Notes under the pieces: generated by a model | What the model saw: the letters and a program-made list of their open reading frames with translations, nothing else | Told to the model about the DNA's origin: nothing | The model's database searches: none | NCBI GenBank assembly: GCA_902786345.1 | Contig: CADACB010000011.1 | Location: forward strand, 1 to 64,000 | Direction: 5' to 3' | DNA length: 64,000 bases | Origin: an uncultured Ruminococcus sp. | GTDB taxonomy: Bacteria > Bacillota > Clostridia > Oscillospirales > Acutalibacteraceae | Program-made: the position numbers and the translations under genes | Shown here: positions 46,501-54,729 of the stretch, one piece after another | How the letters are laid out: each line of letters starts with the position of its first letter | How positions within the stretch are numbered: the stretch's first letter is position 1

Positions 46501-47799
46501 GAGATAGATAAGGCAGATCTGTCATCGGAAGATACTGTTACCGTAACAGCATCGGCTTCGGGCGGCAGGGGAACATATACTTATGCTTATTACTATAAGA
46601 GAAATTCCGATAATAACTGGACTCTTATTAAGGATTACAGCAACACCAACAGGCTTGTGCTTAATCTTACGGCATTTGAGGATATTAGCATTCTTGTATC
46701 TGTAAAGGATTCCGACGGCAATGTTGCCGAAAAACAGTTTAGTCTTTCTGTAACACAGGCACTTGTAAACAACTCATATGTAAGCTCAGACAATATAGAT
46801 CTTGGTGACAGCGTTAAGGTTTATACTATAGCTTCGGGCGGTTCGGGCAGTGTGACATTCAGTGTTGCATACAGAATGCTGGGTTCGGTTATGTGGACTG
46901 GGCTTGATTACACAACAACGTCACAGTATATGATTTTTACACCATCTTCAGCGGGTACTTATGAGATAGTTGCCGCTGCAGAAGACAGTAACGGAAATAA
47001 GGCTGAAAAGTCGTTCACAGTTACGGTCAATGAAAATGCACTTGACAGCAAAATAGAAAAAATACTTCCCGATATAGTAACATCATCAATGGATGACTTT
47101 GATAAAATAAAGGCAATTCACGACTGGATGATACGCTATGCCGAATATGACATAGATAACTATAATTTGGGCAGCGTTCCCGATTCATCATACACAGCCG
47201 AGGGCTTTTTAGACACAAAGCTGGCTGTATGTGACGGTTATGCAAAGGCATTTGAAGCAATTGCATCCAAGGCAGGCCTTAACGCAACAAGAGTTACCGG
47301 TTATGCAATCGGTGTTTCGGGAGAGCTTGAAAGACACGCATGGAATCAGGTTCAGATTGACGGAGTATGGTATAATATTGATGTAACGTGGGATGATCCG
47401 GTAGCAGGTGCCGGATATTCCGGAGATAATCTCAGCTACAAGTATTTCCTTATTCCCGACAGTCAGTTCTATACTGATCATCAGGCAAGCAGCACAAAAT
47501 ACACCTGTACAGCTTCTCAGCCTGTAAGCAGACTTGTACCTATAGTTCTGAGAGAAGAGCTTTCAAACAATTCTGACTATGCATATGGTGAAACAGATGA
47601 TGATCTCAAGCAGGCAATGCAGGGTTTCAACGACAGTGGAATTACTAAATTCACACTCATCTACAAGACAGATGAAAAAGACAATTCTGCAATGCTTCAA
47701 AGAATATTCAACAACGGACCTTCCGGACATGGTATGAAATTCAGCTACAGAAAATGGAAGTTTGACGGATACTGGCAGATCACAGTAACCCTTACATAA
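43582..47799 (+). CDS. Secreted tandem-repeat protein with C-terminal transglutaminase-like domain
   Basis: 1405 residues. The signal peptide (about 1-37) ends VRA. Twelve copies of the ~90-residue domain follow, here in the variant 'YTYAYYYK...SWT.AKDYS' with SGGSG before it. They share high mutual similarity. The C-terminal ~250 residues are a transglutaminase/protease-like fold: KIKAIHDWMIRYAEYD, the catalytic Cys in LAVCDGYAKAF, His in RHAWNQV, and Asp in WYNIDVTWDDP. The triad is complete, so it could cleave or cross-link cell-surface proteins or peptides. AAGGAGG precedes the ATG. There is no anchor motif. It is a single gene with its own promoter. Confidence 0.9.
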   Translation: MNKNMIKRIFASVMSALIVVSGTAAANTYYAPAVRAEAGTQAETEYTLVANESEIDRQTILKGESVTVYCGASGGTGEYQYSVYYKRVSQTSWTCAQKFSDNAVVSIKPTGVEFYDVKITAKDSEGITDTKCLYFSVLAPLKNTSSISSTTITKGDDVILRGSASGGGEGYNYAYYYKQASKSSWTCAKGYSEDESIAIYPAAAVDYDVRIKVKDSYGNVANKDFKVKVNAPIVNKSTADKTVVIKGGSVTLTGAASGGSGTYTYAYYYKRETQTSWTAAKRYSTDTTAVITPTAAVVYDLRVSVKDSFGNVSEKEFKLNVVTALKNKSYADSASIEKGQTLTVIGNASGGSGDYTYAYYYRQNKQTKWTCAKGFSNTTYVSIKPAAAVDYTIRVKVKDSLGIVAVKDIALKVTAPLKNNSKIEKTSITKGQSVTLTGAASGGSGEYKYGYYYKRHTNTSWTVAKDYSTDTTALITPTAAVDYDLCVRVKDSSGTLVEKIFELKVTTPLKNTSSIDKTGIIKGETITAKGSASGGSGTYIYAYYYKQKKQTKWTCAKSYSEDTSAVIKPAAAVDYDVRINVKDSDGNVEEKYFTFSVTTPLKNNSTAEKSVIYKGESVTLTGAASGGSGDYTYAYFYKQSSQNSWTRVKDYSTDTTAAVTPLSAVDYDMSVRVKDSNGNIVEKTFTLEVLPVLKNTSKISKTAIFKGEAVSVSASASGGTGEYTYAYYYKRTTQNSWTLAKDYSADTTADIKPAAAVDYDVRVNIKDSYGNIVTKEFVINVTTELKNNSSADKTIITKGESVILTGAASGGSGDYTYAYFYKQSSQNSWTRVKDYSTDTTAEITPLSAVDYDLSVRVKDSVGNVKEKTMTLTVLPTLFNNSQIDTNEILPGKSVTLTASASGGSGIYTYAYYYMKAEATDWTLAKDYSTKDTAVIVLDSSGSYNIRVSVKDSNGSVVSKDFFVQVLPELENTSEIDKADLSSEDTVTVTASASGGRGTYTYAYYYKRNSDNNWTLIKDYSNTNRLVLNLTAFEDISILVSVKDSDGNVAEKQFSLSVTQALVNNSYVSSDNIDLGDSVKVYTIASGGSGSVTFSVAYRMLGSVMWTGLDYTTTSQYMIFTPSSAGTYEIVAAAEDSNGNKAEKSFTVTVNENALDSKIEKILPDIVTSSMDDFDKIKAIHDWMIRYAEYDIDNYNLGSVPDSSYTAEGFLDTKLAVCDGYAKAFEAIASKAGLNATRVTGYAIGVSGELERHAWNQVQIDGVWYNIDVTWDDPVAGAGYSGDNLSYKYFLIPDSQFYTDHQASSTKYTCTASQPVSRLVPIVLREELSNNSDYAYGETDDDLKQAMQGFNDSGITKFTLIYKTDEKDNSAMLQRIFNNGPSGHGMKFSYRKWKFDGYWQITVTLT

Positions 47800-47950
47800 C
47801 CTTATGCTGCAGTTATCGTAATGCTTATTTAATTAACAATTGATAATTAATGATTGTGTTCACGGTTTTTTTGACATTCGGCATTTTTCCGTAATTCAGA
47901 TTGTTATGAATTATGCATTGCGTGATTGGCTTTTCCTTTTGATTTTAAAA

Positions 47951-47978
47951 GTGCTCAGCTTTTTGCTGAGCACTTTTT
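47951..47978 (+). terminator. Rho-independent terminator (copy 2 of a repeated sequence)
   Basis: 9-bp stem GTGCTCAGC / GCTGAGCAC with TTTTT-type loop and a T run, differing from the copy at 16351 by one loop base. It stands 150 bp after the repeat-protein gene. The rest of 47800-48129 is AT-rich and shows no gene. Confidence 0.85.
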
Positions 47979-48129
47979 CATAGCAGTGAATACGTCAATA
48001 TTAATTTTATTTTTGATGAAAGTTTTTTAGTTATTAAGCATTGGCAGTAACTTTAAAATTAATAATTGCGTTTACGTCTTTTATAATGCTAAGTTTTGCA
48101 TCGACATTTCCGCATCCGCTTTCCATTTT

Positions 48130-48387
48130 CTATTTTTCACATTTCATATCAGATTGTTGATTGTATAGATGACGTAATTCTGACAGGGTGTCGTATTTGT
48201 TTTTCGGGGAATTGTATCGGGAAGGGCACTTTATGTTGAACTTGTCATAAGCATCACAAGAATGTGATTTTGAACATTGGCTGCAACGACAAATTTTCTT
48301 TTTCTTACCTGCGTATAAAAGTACCGACAGGCAGAGAATAAATACTGTTGAAATTATAATGGTAAGGAGAATGTCAATTGGCTTCAT
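48130..48387 (-). CDS. Small Cys-rich membrane protein (FeoB-associated-like)
   Basis: 85 residues. One N-terminal membrane helix (about 5-26) is followed by KKKK and a Cys cluster (CRCSQCSKSHSC), then CPSRYN and a charged tail with a final Cys. The helix plus CxCxxC layout resembles the FeoB-associated Cys-rich proteins, but no feo gene is nearby, so a link to iron is weak. AGGTGAT stands about six bases before the ATG. It is a single gene on the minus strand. Confidence 0.62.
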   Translation of the reverse strand: MKPIDILLTIIISTVFILCLSVLLYAGKKKKICRCSQCSKSHSCDAYDKFNIKCPSRYNSPKNKYDTLSELRHLYNQQSDMKCEK

Positions 48388-48463
48388 AGAATCACCTGAT
48401 AAGTTATTGTAAAAATTTTGGAAGTTTGTGTCACGGTGCGTCAGTTGATTTAAAGAAATTCAA

Positions 48464-48655
48464 AGTGAGCGTAAGCAAACGCAGTCGCGAATTGGGTGCA
48501 GCGGCTCGCTGCCGCGGTCAGCGTATGGTTGGTTTGGATAATCAGAGTGAGCGTTAGCGAACGCAGTCGCGAATTGGGTGCAGCGGCTCGCTGCCGCGGT
48601 GGGCGTATGTTCGTTTTGGATAATTAAAGCGTAACGCAGTGAACCAAAACTCAAA
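48464..48655. repeat. 82-bp repeat, two copies plus a remnant, inverted relative to 24.4 kb
   Basis: AGTGAGCGT begins units at 48464 and 48546, 82 bp apart. A decayed third unit follows at ~48628. The sequence is the reverse complement of the array at 24353-24641, including the GCAGCGGCTCGCTGCCGC hairpin. It lies between the Cys-rich protein gene and the ABC transporter. Confidence 0.88.
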
Positions 48656-48785
48656 CTGTTCTGTGCGGTCACACACTGTACTATAATTATTAAATAAAAG
48701 TATTTTAATTACGATTGTTTTGTGCTATAATGTTGCATATTGATTTTTATGCGGAATCTTTCCGCTTAAAAGGGAGATGTATTTT

Positions 48786-51611
48786 TTGCTGACAATAAAG
48801 GATATAAGGAAGGAATATGTTACAGGCGATCTTAAACAGACTGCACTTGACGGAGTAAGCCTGAATTTCAGGGATAATGAGTTTGTTGCTATACTCGGAC
48901 CAAGCGGCTCAGGCAAAACAACAATGCTGAATGTTATAGGCGGCCTTGACAGATATGACAGCGGTGATCTTGTGATCAACGGTATATCTACAAAAAAATA
49001 TAAGGACAGGGATTGGGATTCATACAGAAACCATACCATCGGCTTTGTTTTTCAAAGCTATAACCTTATACCTCATCAGTCTATACTTTCAAATGTGGAG
49101 CTTGCGCTCACTATCTCAGGTGTTTCAAAAGGAGAAAGAAGAAAACGTGCCAAAGAAGCTCTTGAAAAGGTGGGACTTGGAGATCAGCTTCATAAACGCC
49201 CGAGTCAGATGTCGGGCGGACAAATGCAAAGGGTTGCAATAGCAAGAGCACTTGTTAATGATCCGGATATACTTCTTGCCGATGAACCTACAGGTGCTCT
49301 CGATTCTGAAACAAGCATACAGGTTATGGATCTGCTGAATGAGGTTGCAGACGACAGGCTTGTTATTATGGTAACTCATAATCCTGAGCTTGCTGAAAAA
49401 TATGCTACAAGAATAGTTAAGCTCAGTGACGGAAAAATAATTGATGATTCAAACCCGTTTGAGGTAGAGGAAACAAAAGAACCTGAGCATAAAAAAATGG
49501 GAAAGTCATCAATGTCGTTTCTTACTTCTCTTTCACTCAGCTTCAATAACCTTAGAACAAAGAAGGGCAGAACCATACTTACCTCGTTTGCAGGTTCTAT
49601 CGGTATTATCGGTATTGCTCTGATACAATCACTTTCTTCGGGAGTCAATGCATATATAGACAATATCCAGCGTGAAACTATGGCGTCATATCCTATTACT
49701 ATAGATGCACAGACTATAGATCTTACAAGCATTATGGCTAACAGTAATATGAATGCTGAAGGTGCGTCTGGCGAACCGGATCATAAGCATGATGCTGTAT
49801 ATTCAAACGGTGCTCGGCTTCAGATGGCAGCCGATATGTCAAGCAGCTTTACAAAAAATAACCTTACTAAATTCAAGGAATATCTTGATAATAAAGATAG
49901 TGAAATTCACAAATATGTGGGTGAGAACGGCATAGTTTATTCTTATGATACAAAATTCGGCCTTTATACCTATGATAAAGACGGCACACTTATCAATACT
50001 GACGGAAGTACGCTTAATGATGAAAGCAGTACAATGCAGTTCGGCTCTATAACGATGTCATCATCTTATGGTTCGTCAACAAGCGGTATGGGTTCAATGT
50101 TTGATAATAAGTCTAACTTCACTCAGCTTATACCGGGACCTGACGGAAAGGGAGTAAGCAGCTCTATTACTGATAACTATGACGTGATATATGGCTCTAT
50201 GCCGAAAAAGTATGATGAAATGGTTCTGGTAGTTGATGAAAATAATGAACTGCCGTTAACAGTTCTTTATCAGCTTGGCATACTTCCCGTGAATGAATAC
50301 AGGGATACCGTAAAGCAGATAGCAAGCTATAAGGAAGTAAAGATAGAAACTCATCGAACAGACTATAGTGACATATGCAGCAGAGAGTATTATCTTATGC
50401 CTGCAAGTGACCTTTATGAAAAAAACAGCAAAGGCACATATAACAACATTGCAAATGATGAGCTTAAGCTTGAAGACAAGCTCAAGTCGGCAATTAAGCT
50501 GAAGATAACCGGCATAGTTAAAGCCAAGGAAGAGAACAAGGGTATACTTATAAAATCATATGTGGGATATACAAAAGAGCTTACTGATTATCTTATGCAG
50601 TATGCCGAAAACAGTGAGATCGTCAAGGCACAAAAGGCAGATAAAAACACCAACATTCTTACCGGTTTAAGCTTCAAGGCAGAAACCGACGAAGAAAAGC
50701 TCAATAATATAAAGAAATATATTGCTTCACTCAGTACATCTGAAAAAGCAGAAATGCTGACTTCGTTATGGGCTTCAATCTCACGCAGTAATCCTGACAT
50801 TGCTGAAATGCTTACAGCACAGGTTAAGCAGCAGATGCCGAACGCAAATACTGCCCCGAACGGACGAGCCGCTCCACAGCAGAAAATTGACATTCAGAGT
50901 ATGAGTGAAGATCAGCTTGCATCCATATTTGATACTTATTTAACCTCACCCGACAAGGACATGCTGCTCAGCATATATGACAGATATATTTCAGAAGGCA
51001 GCTATGAAGACAACCTTAAACTTATGGGTGTTGTAAGTGTAAACACGCCGTCCTCTATTGATATATATGCAGACAGCTTTGAAAGCAAGGACAGCATAAC
51101 TCACTGTATTGAAGCATATAACAAAACTGCTGACGAAAACGACAAGATAACTTATACTGATTATGTAGGTCTTCTTATGTCATCAGTCACAACGATTGTA
51201 AATGTAATATCATATGTATTGATAGCATTTGTTGCGGTATCACTCATAGTATCCTCAATAATGATAGGCATTATAACCTACATTTCGGTACTTGAGCGTA
51301 CAAAGGAGATTGGCATACTCCGTGCCATAGGAGCATCCAAGAGAAACATTTCAAGTGTATTCAACGCAGAGACGTTTATCATTGGTCTGATTTCCGGACT
51401 AATGGGTATAGGCATTTCACTTCTTATGTTATTCCCGATCAACGGTATAATTCATGCAATTGCCGAAAGCAACGATGTTAATGCATTTCTTCCGTTAACT
51501 AACGCTATAGTTCTTGTTGTACTCAGCGTGCTTCTGACTTTGATTGGCGGAATAATTCCATCCCGAAAAGCAGCAAAAAAAGATCCTGTTGCCGCTCTCC
51601 GTGAAATCTAA
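48786..51611 (+). CDS. MacB-type ABC transporter, fused ATPase and permease
   Basis: About 941 residues. The ATPase domain (1-235) is complete: LGPSGSGKTTMLN, MSGGQMQRVAIARAL, LLADEPTGALD, MVTHNPELA. A membrane helix (~262-285) is followed by a very long extracytoplasmic region of ~520 residues. Three FtsX-type helices end the protein, closing with PSRKAAKKDPVAALREI. MacB-type pumps act on peptides, toxins or lipoproteins at the envelope. The TTG at 48786 is preferred because AGGGAG lies nine bases upstream. An in-frame ATG at 48777 directly abuts that site. It stands alone, without a regulator or histidine kinase next to it. Confidence 0.88.
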   Translation: MLTIKDIRKEYVTGDLKQTALDGVSLNFRDNEFVAILGPSGSGKTTMLNVIGGLDRYDSGDLVINGISTKKYKDRDWDSYRNHTIGFVFQSYNLIPHQSILSNVELALTISGVSKGERRKRAKEALEKVGLGDQLHKRPSQMSGGQMQRVAIARALVNDPDILLADEPTGALDSETSIQVMDLLNEVADDRLVIMVTHNPELAEKYATRIVKLSDGKIIDDSNPFEVEETKEPEHKKMGKSSMSFLTSLSLSFNNLRTKKGRTILTSFAGSIGIIGIALIQSLSSGVNAYIDNIQRETMASYPITIDAQTIDLTSIMANSNMNAEGASGEPDHKHDAVYSNGARLQMAADMSSSFTKNNLTKFKEYLDNKDSEIHKYVGENGIVYSYDTKFGLYTYDKDGTLINTDGSTLNDESSTMQFGSITMSSSYGSSTSGMGSMFDNKSNFTQLIPGPDGKGVSSSITDNYDVIYGSMPKKYDEMVLVVDENNELPLTVLYQLGILPVNEYRDTVKQIASYKEVKIETHRTDYSDICSREYYLMPASDLYEKNSKGTYNNIANDELKLEDKLKSAIKLKITGIVKAKEENKGILIKSYVGYTKELTDYLMQYAENSEIVKAQKADKNTNILTGLSFKAETDEEKLNNIKKYIASLSTSEKAEMLTSLWASISRSNPDIAEMLTAQVKQQMPNANTAPNGRAAPQQKIDIQSMSEDQLASIFDTYLTSPDKDMLLSIYDRYISEGSYEDNLKLMGVVSVNTPSSIDIYADSFESKDSITHCIEAYNKTADENDKITYTDYVGLLMSSVTTIVNVISYVLIAFVAVSLIVSSIMIGIITYISVLERTKEIGILRAIGASKRNISSVFNAETFIIGLISGLMGIGISLLMLFPINGIIHAIAESNDVNAFLPLTNAIVLVVLSVLLTLIGGIIPSRKAAKKDPVAALREI

Positions 51612-51777
51612 CGTTTGCCGGCAAGCCGCCGGCCGATGTTTGACAGATGGGGAAAGTTGTAATATTATAGGGGTGTTAAAAAGCTTGATCAGAATAGTGA
51701 TACCTTGAAATTGAATGAAAAAAAGAGATGTAAAAAGGAATATAATAAGGGATATAATAGGTATGAGGGTGGAATGA

Positions 51778-52605
51778 ATGAAAAAACAGAAGAGGATGGC
51801 GGTAGTGAATGATTTTTCGGGGTTCGGAAGATGCTCGCTGACAGTGTCAATACCTATAATTTCGGCAATGAAAATACAGTGCTGTGCACTGCCGACTGCG
51901 GTGTTTTCAAATCATACAGGCTATAAAGAGTATTTCTTTGATGACTATACCGATAAAATGAAAAGGTACTACCTTGAATGGGAAAAGCTTGGCTTGAAAT
52001 TTGATGGTATATATACCGGCTTCCTTGGCTCAGTCAGACAGGTGGAACTTATAACAGACTTCATTCAGCGTTTTGCGGATGAAAATACTTCGGTTATAGT
52101 TGACCCTGTTATGGGTGATAATGGCATCAAGTATGCAACCATAAACGATGATCTTTGCAGGGAAATAAAAAGACTTCTGCCGCTTTCAACTATCATTACT
52201 CCTAACCTTACAGAGGCTTGTATACTCTCGGGAATACCCTACAGCAGCAGACGATTTGATGAAAATGAACTTTCTCTTATTACTGAAAAACTCAGGGAAA
52301 GCGGTGCAAAGGATATAGTAATAACAGGTATACCTGAGGGGAATAATATATGTAATTATGTGAGCCTGCCTGATGGAGAAGGCTTTGTTGTCAGCCGTGC
52401 GTTAAACGGTTCGCCTCATGCAGGTACAGGTGATGTCTTTGCGTCTGTTATCGCAGCCGACAGAGTTAACGGTGTGAGCTTTAAGAAATCGGTTGAAAAA
52501 GCAGCGGATTTTGTGAGTGAGGCAATAAGACTTTCGGACGAGTTGAATATACCTTCTCAGGACGGAGTTTGTTTTGAGGAAATATTGGGTAACCTTATTG
52601 TATGA
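51778..52605 (+). CDS. pdxY: Pyridoxal/pyridoxamine kinase
   Basis: 275 residues of the PdxY/PdxK type, ribokinase fold. It phosphorylates pyridoxal, pyridoxamine or pyridoxine in vitamin B6 salvage. Visible are VNDFSGFGRCSLTVSIPI, ALPTAVFSNHTG, DGIYTGFLGS, VDPVMGDNG, the TPNLTEA block, and the catalytic GSPHAGTGDVF with its general-base Asp. GGGTGG lies seven bases before the ATG. The gap before it contains GCCGGCAAGCCGCCGGC (51615-51631), another GC-rich palindrome of the dispersed kind. Confidence 0.9.
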   Translation: MKKQKRMAVVNDFSGFGRCSLTVSIPIISAMKIQCCALPTAVFSNHTGYKEYFFDDYTDKMKRYYLEWEKLGLKFDGIYTGFLGSVRQVELITDFIQRFADENTSVIVDPVMGDNGIKYATINDDLCREIKRLLPLSTIITPNLTEACILSGIPYSSRRFDENELSLITEKLRESGAKDIVITGIPEGNNICNYVSLPDGEGFVVSRALNGSPHAGTGDVFASVIAADRVNGVSFKKSVEKAADFVSEAIRLSDELNIPSQDGVCFEEILGNLIV

Positions 52606-52828
52606 GATATGGTTAATATCAACATTAAATTTCGGTAAAATATGATATTAATCTTAAAAGTGCAGAATTATTAAAAAAATATTGTAAAAGTCTGTCGGAA
52701 TATGTTATGATATGATGCGGATAAGATTAAAGGTTTTATTTTCATATATGTTTTTGTAATGAATGATTCATATTTAAAATTCGTATTTCATAATTTGTAA
52801 TTCAAAATAAGGGGATTGATGACAAAAT

Positions 52829-53749
52829 ATGAATATAGATAAGAAAAAAAGCTTTATATATTTTTTGATAATAAATATTGTTATGACAACGGTTTGTCTC
52901 AATGCTTTGGTTGTAATGGCAGATAATGACGATTCCTATGATGTGGATGAGGACAGCTACAGCTATGTATATACCCAACCGGATGTTTATACAGAGCCGG
53001 ATGAATACAGCTACGCTGAAGTTTCTGATTACTATACTCCTGATGATACTTATACCGAAAGCTCTGAAGACACATATAACACTCAGGACGATAACAGCGA
53101 ATATGTGTATTCTGAAAGCAGTGACGAATGGCAGTATACACAGAACAGCTTTGAGACTTATGAATACTCCGTTGCCAATGATCCGCCTTATTATGTGCCG
53201 TCTGAAAACACAGAGTATGATGAAAGCAGCTATGAGGTGTGGAGTGAAAGTTCCTATGGTGAGGCAAGCGTGCAGGGTGGTTCAGATCAGGAAATAACCG
53301 GATATGAATTCTCGGACAGCGAAACACTTACTTCTGAGGATTGGGAAAGGCTTAAAAACAGCGCTCAGTCTTCGGATTTCAGAATAAATATTGCATCTGT
53401 GCCGGGCGGCGGTGATGACGCTATTGCTATGATAAAAGAAGGAAAAAGCAGCGGTAATGACGATTGGGTGTACCTTGTATGGGGTATTGTGCTTATAGGC
53501 GTAGGTGCTGTGGCTGCGGCTGTTGTGGTAATAACCAGTATATATTCAAAGAAGAAGCTTCAGACAAAAGCCGGAACAAACCGCAAGGTCCCGGTTGAGG
53601 ATATTTTCTCGGACAGAAACAGGACAAACAGAAAAAATCCGGGTTCTGAAAACAGCAAGGTTGTATCAAAGCAGGATACATCTGAAATAGTGATAAAGGA
53701 TATTGATAAGAAAAAGGACGATTATGAAGATTTTTTTGATAAAACATAA
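52829..53749 (+). CDS. Acidic Ser/Asp/Tyr-rich membrane protein, paralog of the 11.4-kb gene
   Basis: 306 residues. An N-terminal hydrophobic segment (about 10-32, ending VVMA) acts as signal. About 165 residues of acidic Tyr/Ser/Asp/Glu repeats (such as YTEPDEYSY, DTYTESSEDTY) follow, then a spacer, a second membrane helix (~213-236), and a basic ~65-residue tail ending in KKKDDYEDFFDKT. Order and composition match the protein at 11409-12224. No known domain is present. A ribosome site AAGGGGA lies somewhat far (13 bases) from the ATG. The next gene, transketolase, follows after 135 bp and is not obviously linked in function. Confidence 0.75.
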   Translation: MNIDKKKSFIYFLIINIVMTTVCLNALVVMADNDDSYDVDEDSYSYVYTQPDVYTEPDEYSYAEVSDYYTPDDTYTESSEDTYNTQDDNSEYVYSESSDEWQYTQNSFETYEYSVANDPPYYVPSENTEYDESSYEVWSESSYGEASVQGGSDQEITGYEFSDSETLTSEDWERLKNSAQSSDFRINIASVPGGGDDAIAMIKEGKSSGNDDWVYLVWGIVLIGVGAVAAAVVVITSIYSKKKLQTKAGTNRKVPVEDIFSDRNRTNRKNPGSENSKVVSKQDTSEIVIKDIDKKKDDYEDFFDKT

Positions 53750-53884
53750 TTGAAAGTTTTTAATCTTGAGGGATACAACCCCGTTGGGGAGTGTGTCACG
53801 CAGAAAACACTGCTTATATTGTATAATCGCCGCGGAAAACGGCATTAGAATATTGCAAAGCCTGAAACGGAGGAAAATGTCAGA

Positions 53885-54727
53885 ATGAATAATCAAGAAC
53901 TTTTGGAACTGCAAAAAAATGCCTGCAAGGTGCGTATTCACACCATAGAGGGTGTGTTCAATGCAAAGTCGGGACATCCGGGAGGTTCGCTTTCCGCAGC
54001 CGACGTGATCACCTACCTCTATTTCAAGGAGATGAATGTAGATCCTGAAAAGCCGAAGGATCCTTCAAGAGACCGTTTTGTTCTTTCAAAGGGTCACTGC
54101 TGTCCTGCACTTTATGGAGCACTTGCTCTTAAGGGATACTTTTCTGATGACGAGATCAAGGTTTTAAGACACATCGGAGCTATGCTTCAGGGACACCCTG
54201 ATATGAAAAATACTCCCGGTGTTGATATGAGCTCAGGTTCTCTCGGTCAGGGCGTATCTGCTGCCTGCGGAATGGCTCTTGCGGCAAAGTATGATAAGGC
54301 TGACTACAGGGTTTATGCGATGCTGGGTGACGGCGAGTGTGAGGAAGGTCAGGTCTGGGAGGCTGCTATGTTTGCTTCTCACTATAAGCTTGATAACCTC
54401 TGTCTTATTGTTGATTTCAACGGTCTTCAGATAGACGGACACGTTAACGATGTTGCAGGGCTTGAGCCTATTGACAGCAAGTTTGAGGGCTTTGGCTTTG
54501 AAGTAATCAAGATTGACGGCAACGATTTTAATCAGATAGAAGCAGCCTTCAATAAGGCTAGAACGATCAAAGGAAAGCCTACGGTAATAATTGCAAAAAC
54601 AATTAAGGGAAAAGGCGTATCATATATGGAAAATCAGGTGGGCTGGCACGGAAAAGCTCCTAACGCAGAGGAATATAAAGCGGCAATGGACGAGCTTAAC
54701 GCTCAGCTGAAAGCATTGGAGGCATAA
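53885..54727 (+). CDS. Transketolase, N-terminal (TPP-binding) subunit
   Basis: 280 residues. This is the first half of a split transketolase, an enzyme of the pentose phosphate pathway that moves two-carbon units between sugars. The thiamine-diphosphate/Mg motif GDGECEEGQVWEAAMFASHYKLDN is intact. SGHPGGSLS and KGHCCPALY are the substrate-side histidines, and SSGSLGQGVSAA follows. CGGAGG precedes the ATG. The C-terminal subunit begins two bases after its stop codon. Split transketolases are usual in Clostridia and archaea. Confidence 0.94.
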   Translation: MNNQELLELQKNACKVRIHTIEGVFNAKSGHPGGSLSAADVITYLYFKEMNVDPEKPKDPSRDRFVLSKGHCCPALYGALALKGYFSDDEIKVLRHIGAMLQGHPDMKNTPGVDMSSGSLGQGVSAACGMALAAKYDKADYRVYAMLGDGECEEGQVWEAAMFASHYKLDNLCLIVDFNGLQIDGHVNDVAGLEPIDSKFEGFGFEVIKIDGNDFNQIEAAFNKARTIKGKPTVIIAKTIKGKGVSYMENQVGWHGKAPNAEEYKAAMDELNAQLKALEA

Positions 54728-54729
54728 TC

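Noticed and set aside
43582..47799. Cohesin/dockerin or LPxTG signals in the repeat proteins
   Set aside because: I looked at the C-termini of all complete repeat proteins and found no LPxTG with a hydrophobic tail and no dockerin calcium-loop pairs.
48460..48672. 70-codon frame on the minus strand
   Set aside because: It is read entirely from the inverted 82-bp repeat and shares its translation with the array at 24.4 kb.
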